Assembly: GCA_036702975.1 (NCBI GenBank)
Contig: DATNPX010000016.1
Coordinates: forward strand, 124,001-188,000
DNA from: DATNPX01 sp036702975
GTDB taxonomy: Bacteria; Cyanobacteriota; Vampirovibrionia; Obscuribacterales; Obscuribacteraceae
Direction: 5' to 3'
DNA length: 64,000 nt
Shown: in pieces, positions 35,256 through 42,355 of the stretch
How the letters are laid out: each line of letters begins with the position of its first letter
How positions within the stretch are numbered: the stretch's first letter is position 1
Program-made: the position numbers and the translations under genes
Notes under the pieces: model-generated
What the model was told of the DNA's origin: nothing
What the model saw: the letters and a program-made list of their open reading frames with translations, nothing else
The model's database searches: none

Positions 35256-35566
35256 CAACCGCCAAACTCAAAAACAGTTTCATTAGTAGTCACAACAGCC
35301 TCACACTGAGTCATGGCCAACTGCACACCATATATGATGCTCCAAGGGATTTCGTTTATCCTGACCTTTGCACGAGCATGAACATCACTTTCCTTTTCGA
35401 CCGCAACCGGCTGTGCAGCATCGGCGTAAACGCCTGAAGAGAAATGTGTTCGCACGTCGTAGTTCAGGTTGCTTGCTCCGAGAATGTAATGGGCTGCGAC
35501 CCGGCACAAATCGCCGGCACAAGTCTCGCTAACAAAGCTCAACACCTGAACTAAGTAGTAAGCCAT
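35216..35566 (-). CDS. Hypothetical protein
   Basis: 116 residues, with ordinary amino-acid composition and codon use for this window, which argues for a real gene. No family is recognised. It overlaps the 3' end of the ArsR-type gene by 40 bases and starts about 20 bases after a minus-strand terminator, so it would need its own promoter in very little space. No good ribosome site. Moderate doubt remains. Confidence 0.45.
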   Translation of the reverse strand: MAYYLVQVLSFVSETCAGDLCRVAAHYILGASNLNYDVRTHFSSGVYADAAQPVAVEKESDVHARAKVRINEIPWSIIYGVQLAMTQCEAVVTTNETVFEFGGCYKVSRICLTPTR

Positions 35567-35583
35567 AAATTGACAAGAGCCAT

Positions 35584-35614
35584 AAAAAACGCGCCCCGTC
35601 TTTGAACGGGGCGC
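35584..35614 (-). terminator. Intrinsic terminator of the HAD phosphatase/aminotransferase pair
   Basis: A 9-bp GC-rich stem, GCGCCCCGT/ACGGGGCGC, at about 35591-35614 encloses a short loop. On the minus strand it is followed by a run of T (35589 down to 35584). It lies 31 bases after the phosphatase stop codon. Confidence 0.85.
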
Positions 35615-35644
35615 ATCTCTTCAATCATGCAACTGAGGAAAGGA

Positions 35645-36352
35645 TTACGAAGCTTGGGCTTTCGCCAAACCAGGAATAAGCGCCGGTTCAGGCGTATACA
35701 TCTCGTCCAGTCTGTGTTTGAGATTGGATTTGATGCTCATGAAATCTTCGTAGGCGACACAGGCAATTCCGCTGTTACGGCAGTGTGTCAGCAGTTTCGT
35801 TTTCGCAAAAACGACATCGGCCTCGGCCGACCAGCAGAAATCGCTGCGTCCATCGCCGATAACAACTTTCAAAGGTCTAACCGGACCAGCTCCCAGAATT
35901 TTGCATTTGCACAATCCGGAACCACAACCTTGCACTTGCGGTGCATGAGGAAAGGTCAACTCGAGCCGTCCATCCGGGCCATCCACGAGGTGGTTTGCCC
36001 AAACGTTGTCTACGTGAATCTTCTCTCTCTTAAGGATGTAGTGGATAACGCGGTCGATACCATCGCTGACTATCTTCAGCGAGACACCTTCGCGGCGGCA
36101 CCATGCAGCAAATTTTGGGAAGGTCGGATCAATTTTCACCTTATCCAGGATTTTCGTAACAGCTTCCCAACCACCCTGAATCAGCGGCACTTGCTGCTTC
36201 ATACATTCACGCGAACCGATTTCACCGCGCTCCCAGCGCGCCTCCACTTCTTTCCAATCCGGAGTCGCTAACTCCTCCAGAAGATAGTCGATGGTATCAC
36301 CACGGGTTACCGTGCCATCAAAATCGCAGTAGACATCGATTAAGCCGCTCAT
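35645..36352 (-). CDS. HAD-IB family phosphatase, MtnX-like
   Basis: About 235 residues. HAD motif I DFDGTVT (Asp at about 10 and 12), motif II IVSDG, and motif IV GDGRSDFC. The cap region QVPLIQGGWEAV and the later KTKLLTHC fit MtnX-like enzymes, which in methionine salvage dephosphorylate a 2-hydroxy-3-keto-5-methylthiopentenyl phosphate. No other salvage gene is next to it, so the substrate is open. The ATG at 36352 overlaps the aminotransferase stop (TAATG), pointing to coupled translation; the frame also opens at 36370. Confidence 0.8.
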   Translation of the reverse strand: MSGLIDVYCDFDGTVTRGDTIDYLLEELATPDWKEVEARWERGEIGSRECMKQQVPLIQGGWEAVTKILDKVKIDPTFPKFAAWCRREGVSLKIVSDGIDRVIHYILKREKIHVDNVWANHLVDGPDGRLELTFPHAPQVQGCGSGLCKCKILGAGPVRPLKVVIGDGRSDFCWSAEADVVFAKTKLLTHCRNSGIACVAYEDFMSIKSNLKHRLDEMYTPEPALIPGLAKAQAS

Positions 36353-37860
36353 TAGTTTCCTTTCGTGCATTCAGTAATTAAAAGGTCCAACAAATCGTGC
36401 GCAAGGTCCATCTCTTCGTAGCTAATCTCAAGAGATGGTGCCAAAGTCACCACATTCTTGTAGTAGCCGCCGATGTCTAGAATCAAGCCTTGCTTTTTAC
36501 CGTTGAGGTGCAAGTTGCCTTCTAAACCGCGTTGGAACATGCGGTCAGCAAGTGCACGACTTGGCGTGTAGCCATCTTTCTCGCACATCTCCATCCGCAA
36601 TGCTAAACCGACGCCACCAATATCGCCAATCTCAGGATGTTTCTTTTGCAGGTCTTTGAGAAGGTCGAGGAAGTACTTGCCTTTCTCGTTGACTGTGCGT
36701 TCATAGTCACCTTCTTCGAAGATCTTCATCACTTCCAGACCAGTGGCTGTGCCAAGGCTGTTGGATGAGAATGTCGAGTGCGTGGAACCGGGACCAAATT
36801 TATCCGGGCTAATGTATTCTTCTTTCGCCCAAATTCCGGACAATGGATTTAAACCGTTAGTCAAAGCCTTACCGAAGACAATGATGTCGGGTTTGATATT
36901 GAAGTTTTCCGCCGCCCACAATTTGCCTGTGCGGAAGAAGCCCATTTGAATTTCGTCATCGACGATCAAAATGCCATGCTCCTGACATATTTTGGCAAGG
37001 CGCTCCATGTAACCGGGTGGTGGCGCAACATAACCGCCAGTGCCCTGAATAACTTCCAGAAAGAAAGCACCAAACTCAGACTTCTTGGTTTTAGGATTCC
37101 ACCAGCTGGTGTATTCATGCTCGAACTTGCGTTCGACTTGCTCGATGCAGAAATTGCCGCAATTATCGATCTTCTTACCGTAAGGGCAGCGGAAGCAATA
37201 AGGGAACGGAATAAACTCCGCGCGGTCGCCGAACTCGCCGTAAGCTTCTCTGTATCTGTATGAAGATGTAATGGCTGAAGCACCAAGCGTTCTGCCGTGA
37301 TAGCCACCTTCGAAAGCCAACATGCGACTCTTCCCAGTAGTTTTACGCACCAGCTTCAGTGCGTCTTCAACCGCCTGAGCGCCTCCAACATTGAAGTGAA
37401 CGCGACCAGTCTGCCCGAAGTTACGCTTGATGCCCTTGACCAAAATATCAGCCAGATAGACTTTCTCTTTGTGCAGATACTGACAAGCCAACTGTGGCAG
37501 CTTATCGATCTGCTTCTTCAATGCATCGTTTACTCTCTGGTTTGCATAACCAAGGTTGACTGCCGAATACCACATCTGAAGATCCAGATATGGTGTCTTC
37601 TTTGCGTCGTATAAGTAGCTGCCATCACAAGTATCAAAGAACTGTGGATGCTCTGCGTAGTGCACAGTGTCTCCGTGCGAGCAGACAACATTCTCTATCT
37701 TAAGAAGAACATCTTCATCAGTTGGAAATTCGATTTTTTCTTTCACAGCAGTAGCCGTTCCGGCTGCTTGGCTAGCGGTGGCGCCGGACGCGCTGGCACC
37801 GACTAACTCGTTCTCTTTGGTAGCGGCTTTGCCTTTGTTGGCGCTCGCTTCATTGGTCAT
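36352..37860 (-). CDS. Class III PLP-dependent aminotransferase
   Basis: About 502 residues. Fold-type I class III landmarks: NVGGAQAVEDAL, FEGGYHGRTLG, DDEIQMGFFRTG (Asp about 301) and the PLP Lys in VFGKALTNG (about 331). An insert with four cysteines (about 222, 225, 234, 238; CFRCPYGKK then CGNFC) looks able to bind a metal or stiffen a loop. The first 45 residues are a low-complexity Ala/Thr/Lys extension. GGGGA lies 7 bases before ATG 37860. It is coupled to the HAD phosphatase, suggesting a shared pathway. The amino donor and acceptor cannot be told from sequence. Confidence 0.85.
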   Translation of the reverse strand: MTNEASANKGKAATKENELVGASASGATASQAAGTATAVKEKIEFPTDEDVLLKIENVVCSHGDTVHYAEHPQFFDTCDGSYLYDAKKTPYLDLQMWYSAVNLGYANQRVNDALKKQIDKLPQLACQYLHKEKVYLADILVKGIKRNFGQTGRVHFNVGGAQAVEDALKLVRKTTGKSRMLAFEGGYHGRTLGASAITSSYRYREAYGEFGDRAEFIPFPYCFRCPYGKKIDNCGNFCIEQVERKFEHEYTSWWNPKTKKSEFGAFFLEVIQGTGGYVAPPPGYMERLAKICQEHGILIVDDEIQMGFFRTGKLWAAENFNIKPDIIVFGKALTNGLNPLSGIWAKEEYISPDKFGPGSTHSTFSSNSLGTATGLEVMKIFEEGDYERTVNEKGKYFLDLLKDLQKKHPEIGDIGGVGLALRMEMCEKDGYTPSRALADRMFQRGLEGNLHLNGKKQGLILDIGGYYKNVVTLAPSLEISYEEMDLAHDLLDLLITECTKGN

Positions 37861-38107
37861 AAGATATCCCCGTACACGCAATAACGCTTCTGTCATTTTC
37901 CAGCTTACTACGCGCAAAATTACAGGAGGCTTACAACACGACTGCTAGCGAGCGAGAGACAGATGAGACAGAGATCCTGCTTGGCAACAAGATCGCTCGA
38001 AGACGCTCATTATGAGCCAATCCAGCATTGGTCCATGTTGGATATATCAACAGATATGCTAACGCCAAGAATGGCAGATGAAATTTTCCTTTCATCAATA
38101 AGAGTCA

Positions 38108-38157
38108 CGAAAATTACACGAAGCTTACGGCTTATCGAAACTTACACGAACCTTACG
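38108..38157. repeat. Two pairs of 11-bp direct repeats (28-bp duplication)
   Basis: Units CGAAAATTACA (38108-38118), CGAAGCTTACG (38119-38129), CGAAACTTACA (38136-38146), CGAACCTTACG (38147-38157). Consensus CGAAnnTTACR. Pairs are separated by 28 bases. Spacing of 11 bp suits OmpR/PhoB-type dimers binding in tandem on one face of DNA. Confidence 0.85.
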
Positions 38158-38336
38158 ATGCGCCACTGATGGGGCTTTACGAGGTCGACAGTAAGTGTTA
38201 ATTTCGTTGTTTAGGCTCTCCAGGAGCGGGAATAGCTAATACTGCATTTGATACCAGTGTCAGCCGATCGAATTCGTGCAGATTTAGATTAGACAGATAC
38301 ACTTGTTGACAATAAGCAAGGCTAAATCGAGCTAAT

Positions 38337-38375
38337 GTCGTGACAAGCCACGACTGCATATGCTTATGTATGCAG
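38337..38375 (+). promoter_or_regulatory. Two adjoining hairpins in the zinc-ribbon gene leader
   Basis: GTCGTG/CACGAC (38337-38342 with 38349-38354) and CTGCATA/TATGCAG (38354-38360 with 38369-38375), sharing one base. They lie 70-110 bases upstream of the start codon. Their role is unknown. Confidence 0.4.
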
Positions 38376-38407
38376 TGTTCCGCAGATCTTTATGCAAGAA
38401 CTGCAAA

Positions 38408-38440
38408 TTTGAGACACATTTGAGGTGTATTTGAGGTGTA
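38408..38440 (+). repeat. Triple 11-bp repeat carrying the ribosome site
   Basis: TTTGAGACACA (38408-38418, diverged), then TTTGAGGTGTA twice (38419-38429, 38430-38440). The last two carry GAGGTG, which is the Shine-Dalgarno of the gene at 38445. Confidence 0.85.
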
Positions 38441-38444
38441 AGCG

Positions 38445-38678
38445 ATGTCACTCAAAGTCATTAAAGACGCAGTTGCTAATCAAAAAATGATCTGCCCGCA
38501 GTGCAAAAAGCCCGTCAAAAAATACGACAAGTATGCAGAGACAATAGATGCAGTGCGCGATGGCTTCGGTTACACAGATATTGATTCGCGCGGGTCGCGG
38601 GTCACTCTCACCTGCGGCAATGAAAACTGCGACTGGACAGAAAGAACGGAATTCTGGTCTCAGTACATCCAGGAGTAG
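38445..38678 (+). CDS. Small zinc-ribbon-like protein
   Basis: 77 residues. CPQC (17 and 20) and CGNENC (57 and 62) could form a four-cysteine zinc site. Between them lies a mixed, charged region with FGYTDIDSRGS. The last residues (FWSQYIQE) are hydrophobic. GAGGTG stands 8 bases before the ATG; the preceding 11-bp repeat carries a second copy. No family is recognised. It is probably a small nucleic-acid- or protein-binding protein. It converges with the next gene. Confidence 0.7.
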   Translation: MSLKVIKDAVANQKMICPQCKKPVKKYDKYAETIDAVRDGFGYTDIDSRGSRVTLTCGNENCDWTERTEFWSQYIQE

Positions 38679-38733
38679 CCAAATTGTCGCGAGAAGCATT
38701 GGCGAGAGAACCGGATGTGGTGCTCGCTAGCTA

Positions 38734-39480
38734 TCAGCGCCCAATAGGAGGGGCGAACAGGTTGTAAAACGAGAACTTAGGAGCTAAGCTTTGCAAGTTG
38801 TTTATGGCTTGCGGTCCAGCTTCTCTTATGACTCCACTCAGAATTCCTGCCGGTGGCTTCTGTTGCACTCCGATGGTAGAGCTGCCTGGTTCAAACATAA
38901 TTCGAATGTCTGGCGTCTGTTTATCTTTAGGCGCCTTAAGAGACTGAGCATTCCAATACTCAGCTTTCGTCACACCGCTAGCGTCGAAATAGTATTGTGA
39001 AATACCGCGGATAACATTTTCATCTCGCCCAATCATCATGTGCAGTCCGTCTTGGGTGGCTAACTTTGCATTCACCCAATTCTGGACGCTAACTCTCGTT
39101 TGACCGTCAGCGAGCTTGTCGTATTGAAAAAGATACTGTTGCTTGTAGACCGGCTTCCCAGATTGATCGTGGTCATATTCAACAACTTCGACCGGCATTC
39201 CATCAGCCCGCTTTCCGACAACAAAATATTCGTGTGGCACTGCAGGCGGTGCCCACCCATTTCTCTGAGGCACAATATCTGGTTGATAAACGGTACCCGT
39301 CTTTGGTAACAGATCTCGAGCGCCAAGCCCGGGGAAGTTCTGAGGTTTTGACAAATCAACGTCTTTCATAATGTCCCATGCAACGATGGATTTGGCGTAG
39401 CGCTCTTCGTCGCAAAATTCGGGCAAATGCAGTTCACTGGGGCTAATGTTCCGCCCGGTTCCATCTTTTTCTCGTGTCAT
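38734..39480 (-). CDS. Hypothetical protein
   Basis: 248 residues, no signal peptide, globular composition. Segments such as HEYFVVGKRADGMPVEVVEYDHD and YLFQYDKLADGQTRVS look like a beta-rich domain with repeated strand-turn pattern. The C-terminus is Pro/Gly-rich. I do not recognise a family. GGGTGA lies about 9 bases before ATG 39480. No operon partner. Confidence 0.65.
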   Translation of the reverse strand: MTREKDGTGRNISPSELHLPEFCDEERYAKSIVAWDIMKDVDLSKPQNFPGLGARDLLPKTGTVYQPDIVPQRNGWAPPAVPHEYFVVGKRADGMPVEVVEYDHDQSGKPVYKQQYLFQYDKLADGQTRVSVQNWVNAKLATQDGLHMMIGRDENVIRGISQYYFDASGVTKAEYWNAQSLKAPKDKQTPDIRIMFEPGSSTIGVQQKPPAGILSGVIREAGPQAINNLQSLAPKFSFYNLFAPPIGR

Positions 39481-39688
39481 ATGGTGTCACCCTTCGTGTT
39501 ACTAAACGCGTACAACTAATGCAGTCCCCCACTAGGCAAAGGCGCCCCTAGAATCCCTCACCAAGGGCTTTTCCAGACACGTTATCTATCAATTCCTAAA
39601 ACAGTTTAAGATGCTTAAAATGAAATATCTATGAGTAAATCACCGAAAAAAACGCACAAACTGGGAACTGCCCCCATCTCTGTGATGA

Positions 39689-40063
39689 TCAAATATGAGA
39701 AGATTCCTGAAGGCGAGGAATCACCCGATGCCGCCTACAGACTGGTTCCACAACGTCATCAAAAAAACGCCTTATCAATTCGTTTTGCAAGTCTGCATCC
39801 AAAAATTTTTCCAGTTCACCTGCGGCCTTCACCACAATCATCCCTGGCACTTCACTTGCTTCAAGCCAGCCGTGATAACGCACATACCTTTTACCGTCTA
39901 TTTCTTGCTGCTCTGCCAGGTCGAGAAGAAAGAATTTGTAAATCAAGGAACCACTATTAGCCCAGCGCAGGGTCTCAAAAAACCACCCATTGCTGCAGGA
40001 AACTTTGAAGTCTTCCAAAAGCAATCTCGATTTAGCATCATCGCAAGGAATATCTAAGTTCAT
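39689..40063 (-). CDS. Hypothetical protein
   Basis: 124 residues with ordinary composition, for example WFFETLRWANSGSLIYKFFLLDLAEQ and KRYVRYHGWLEASEVPG. No known family. The ribosome site at ATG 40063 is weak. Overlapping plus-strand frames over the same stretch have poorer composition, so the minus frame is preferred. Confidence 0.55.
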   Translation of the reverse strand: MNLDIPCDDAKSRLLLEDFKVSCSNGWFFETLRWANSGSLIYKFFLLDLAEQQEIDGKRYVRYHGWLEASEVPGMIVVKAAGELEKFLDADLQNELIRRFFDDVVEPVCRRHRVIPRLQESSHI

Positions 40064-40075
40064 CCGATAGATCTC

Positions 40076-40219
40076 ATGAAAGCACAGCAGGAATTCTATC
40101 TTAGCGAATTTCCGCCGCCATCTAATCTCAATGACAACTGCCGAACATACGACAATTGCTTCAATTGTTCAATATTATTTGATCGAGCTGGCAAAACAGT
40201 GCTGGCTATCCTAAACTAG
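40076..40219 (+). CDS. Possible small cysteine-containing protein
   Basis: 47 residues, ATG 40076 to TAG 40217-40219. Three Cys in CRTYDNCFNC could bind metal, and a CsoR-type regulator starts 54 bases downstream. No Shine-Dalgarno is seen. It could be a chance frame. Confidence 0.3.
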   Translation: MKAQQEFYLSEFPPPSNLNDNCRTYDNCFNCSILFDRAGKTVLAILN

Positions 40220-40273
40220 CTATGCACTGTTGAAGTCATAGCGCGTTTTGCGCCAGTGCAAAGGGCTTATTCA

Positions 40274-40636
40274 ATGGCAATAACTTCCGCGAATAAAGAA
40301 AAACTCAAGTCACGCTTAGCAAAAGCGATCGGGCATTTAAATGCCGTCCACCGAATGGTCGACGAACAGAAATACTGCATTGATGTGCTCAACCAGCTCA
40401 AGGCAGTTCAGGCAGCGCTCGACAAAACATCAGAAGTAATCTTGAAACAGCATTTAGAAACATGCGTCGTTGAAGCAGTGAATAAACAAGACTCCCAGCG
40501 AGTTATAGAAGAACTCATGCACGTCTTTCGCAAGGCACCAAGCCTCTATGCCGACGAAGACGCTACCGAATTGACAACTATTGGTGCAGCTGTGGCAGCT
40601 AGTAGTAGTGGAAATGGCTGCTGTCAGCCAAACTAG
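40274..40636 (+). CDS. CsoR/FrmR/RcnR-family metal-sensing repressor
   Basis: About 120 residues, a four-helix DNA-binding tetramer subunit. The family start RLAKAIGHLNAVHRMV is clear. The Cys-His-Cys triad of CsoR copper sensors is present: Cys in QKYCIDVL (about 35), and His and Cys in HLETC (about 60 and 64), pointing to Cu(I) rather than the Ni/Co or formaldehyde sensors. The C-terminal tail ends SSSGNGCCQPN, with two extra Cys that could assist metal capture. ATG 40274 has AAAGGG 9 bases upstream. The genes it controls are not obvious. Confidence 0.85.
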   Translation: MAITSANKEKLKSRLAKAIGHLNAVHRMVDEQKYCIDVLNQLKAVQAALDKTSEVILKQHLETCVVEAVNKQDSQRVIEELMHVFRKAPSLYADEDATELTTIGAAVAASSSGNGCCQPN

Positions 40637-40654
40637 CCCTCTCCAAACATTTGA

Positions 40655-42205
40655 CTATTTGGACTGCATTGGCGTCTGAGAACCGTTAGTACTACTGGCC
40701 TGATTGAAAGGCCAACCTTTAGCAACAGACTTAGCAAAGTCGGTGGTCTGATCGTAAAGCCTTATAAGTGTTCTAACAGCTGGGATAGGTGGCGGATGTT
40801 TGGCGGCTTCAGCAGCCGCCTCTGCGTATTCTGAAGCATATTTAGATTGGTCTCGTGGCGGACGGCGAGCATGCTCTTCGCTCACCTCTTTTACGGCTTC
40901 CTTAGAAGACTCTCTTACAGCGAAGTGTTTATCCTTGGGCAAAGCCGCGCTCGCAGACGTCGCTGTCCTCGACGTAGACTTCGTCTGCGAAACGAATTTA
41001 GACGGTTCAACGGCGTAGGTAGTAACCCGCTTACCTTCAATATCATGCAGTGCTGCTACCTGGCAGCCCGATGGACCGCTGACTGAGCGTGCCATGTCCA
41101 GGTCAAAGACAATCTTCTGGCGACTGGATTGAATTGGATAATCCAGCACCGACGTTTTCTCCAAACTGTTGATCGCACGAAGGGCAGTCTCCCGAAAGGC
41201 CGTTTCGCGCTTAGCATCGCGCACTTCCTCTGCCGGAGTAAAGTTCAGAACACGCGCTTCGATCTCACGTCCTGGCCAAACGGTAACACGTGCAAGTGCC
41301 CGTCCTGGCGTTGCTTCATCGAGAAGCCACTGATCGTAGACACAACGGCAGATTCGCCGATACCAATCAGACCAATTTATAGCAATAGATTTCGAATGTA
41401 CTTCCGTTAGCAGTTGAGGTGTCGCCTGTAGTGCCATTGCAGGCGGTGCACTCGGCAATTTCTTAGCGTCGCCACCGAGCATGGCAGCATTGACATTTTT
41501 CGACTTAAGCGCTGCGTTGACCTCCACGGTTGGAATTGGTTGAGCAACAGCTTCGAATCCCATCTTCTTTGAAAGAGTGCCATTAACAGAGGGTTGCGAT
41601 AACTGAAGACGGACTCCGCTCGCGGGCTTCTCTTTGACGGTGCCGACTGTGTATCCCGGAGCCCAAGTCATAACACCATTTTTGGGAGTCATCGTGTAAT
41701 TCCACTTAGGAGGCAGTGTTGGAGGCGCGGTCAACCTGACTGGATTCCCCATTGAGACTGGCGTAACAACGTCATGTTTCGGTGGCGTAATCTGCAAAAC
41801 CGGTGCCGCACTTGCGCCTGAACTTTGGGATGGACCTTTGCCTAAAGGAAATGTCCCCGTAGTGCCGTGCACCAACTTAGTATCAGCACTACCGTTCAAC
41901 ATCGTCGATTTTGCACCACCATTTAGCAAAGTCGACTGAGTTGCTGCACTCAATGGTCTTGCTTGCGGCGAAGCCTTCGGCGCCTGCGGCGAAGGCAACA
42001 TCAGACGAACCGAACTATTAATCTCCTCTTTGTCCTTGGCACCCCCCGTAAGCACGCGAGTGGGTTTACTTGCTGAATCGTTTGTTGATTGCGCAAGAGC
42101 GCAGATTGACAGGCAAAGCGCAAGCGAATTTGCCAGAGCGAATGACCAAACCAAGGCTTTTGCAAACCCAGTACTCAAATTCTGCTTCTGCCAAGTCCAG
42201 TGCAT
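40655..42205 (-). CDS. Exported protein with TonB-C-like domain and long low-complexity regions
   Basis: 516 residues. The N-terminus has a hydrophobic segment (about 15-38) ending ALAQSTND. A Pro/Ser/Thr-rich spacer fills about 40-260. A folded region follows (about 270-375): INWSDWYRRICRCVYDQWLL, then GRALARVTVWPGREIEARVL and the helix ETALRAINSLEKTS, with the beta-alpha-beta order of TonB C-terminal domains. The tail is again polar and Ala/Lys-rich. It lies 150 bases after the TonB-dependent receptor on the same strand and may work with it. It has no clear TonB N-terminal Pro-Glu/Lys arrangement, so it may be a TolA-like or partner protein instead. Confidence 0.55.
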   Translation of the reverse strand: MHWTWQKQNLSTGFAKALVWSFALANSLALCLSICALAQSTNDSASKPTRVLTGGAKDKEEINSSVRLMLPSPQAPKASPQARPLSAATQSTLLNGGAKSTMLNGSADTKLVHGTTGTFPLGKGPSQSSGASAAPVLQITPPKHDVVTPVSMGNPVRLTAPPTLPPKWNYTMTPKNGVMTWAPGYTVGTVKEKPASGVRLQLSQPSVNGTLSKKMGFEAVAQPIPTVEVNAALKSKNVNAAMLGGDAKKLPSAPPAMALQATPQLLTEVHSKSIAINWSDWYRRICRCVYDQWLLDEATPGRALARVTVWPGREIEARVLNFTPAEEVRDAKRETAFRETALRAINSLEKTSVLDYPIQSSRQKIVFDLDMARSVSGPSGCQVAALHDIEGKRVTTYAVEPSKFVSQTKSTSRTATSASAALPKDKHFAVRESSKEAVKEVSEEHARRPPRDQSKYASEYAEAAAEAAKHPPPIPAVRTLIRLYDQTTDFAKSVAKGWPFNQASSTNGSQTPMQSK

Positions 42206-42355
42206 ACACGAACAACCGATTTGAACCAGAGCTAGAAAGGGGCCGCTAAGGTGCTCTGGTCTTTAACCACGTTCCCGGCGCTGTAACGTTTAAATCGAAA
42301 ACCGGCGCCGCTTCGGTAGTCCAAGAGAGCCAAGCTCATATTCTAAATCGAGAGG

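Larger units (their letters stand above)
37861..38444. other. 584-base intergenic region with repeats and hairpins
   Basis: Divergent spacer between the aminotransferase and the zinc-ribbon gene. It contains the 11-bp repeats at 38108-38157, two hairpins at 38337-38375 and a triple 11-bp repeat at 38408-38440. A TTGACA (38306-38311) with GCTAAT 19 bases later is a weak promoter candidate. A short frame at 37963-38169 is not convincing. Confidence 0.6.

Noticed and set aside
35627..36271. 214-residue plus-strand frame
   Set aside because: Antisense shadow of the HAD phosphatase.
37963..38169. 68-residue plus-strand frame
   Set aside because: It covers the 11-bp repeats, which are not multiples of three, and has no ribosome site.
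39631..39960. 109-residue plus-strand frame
   Set aside because: Its first 35 residues look coding, but composition becomes poor and it lies antisense to a better minus-strand frame.
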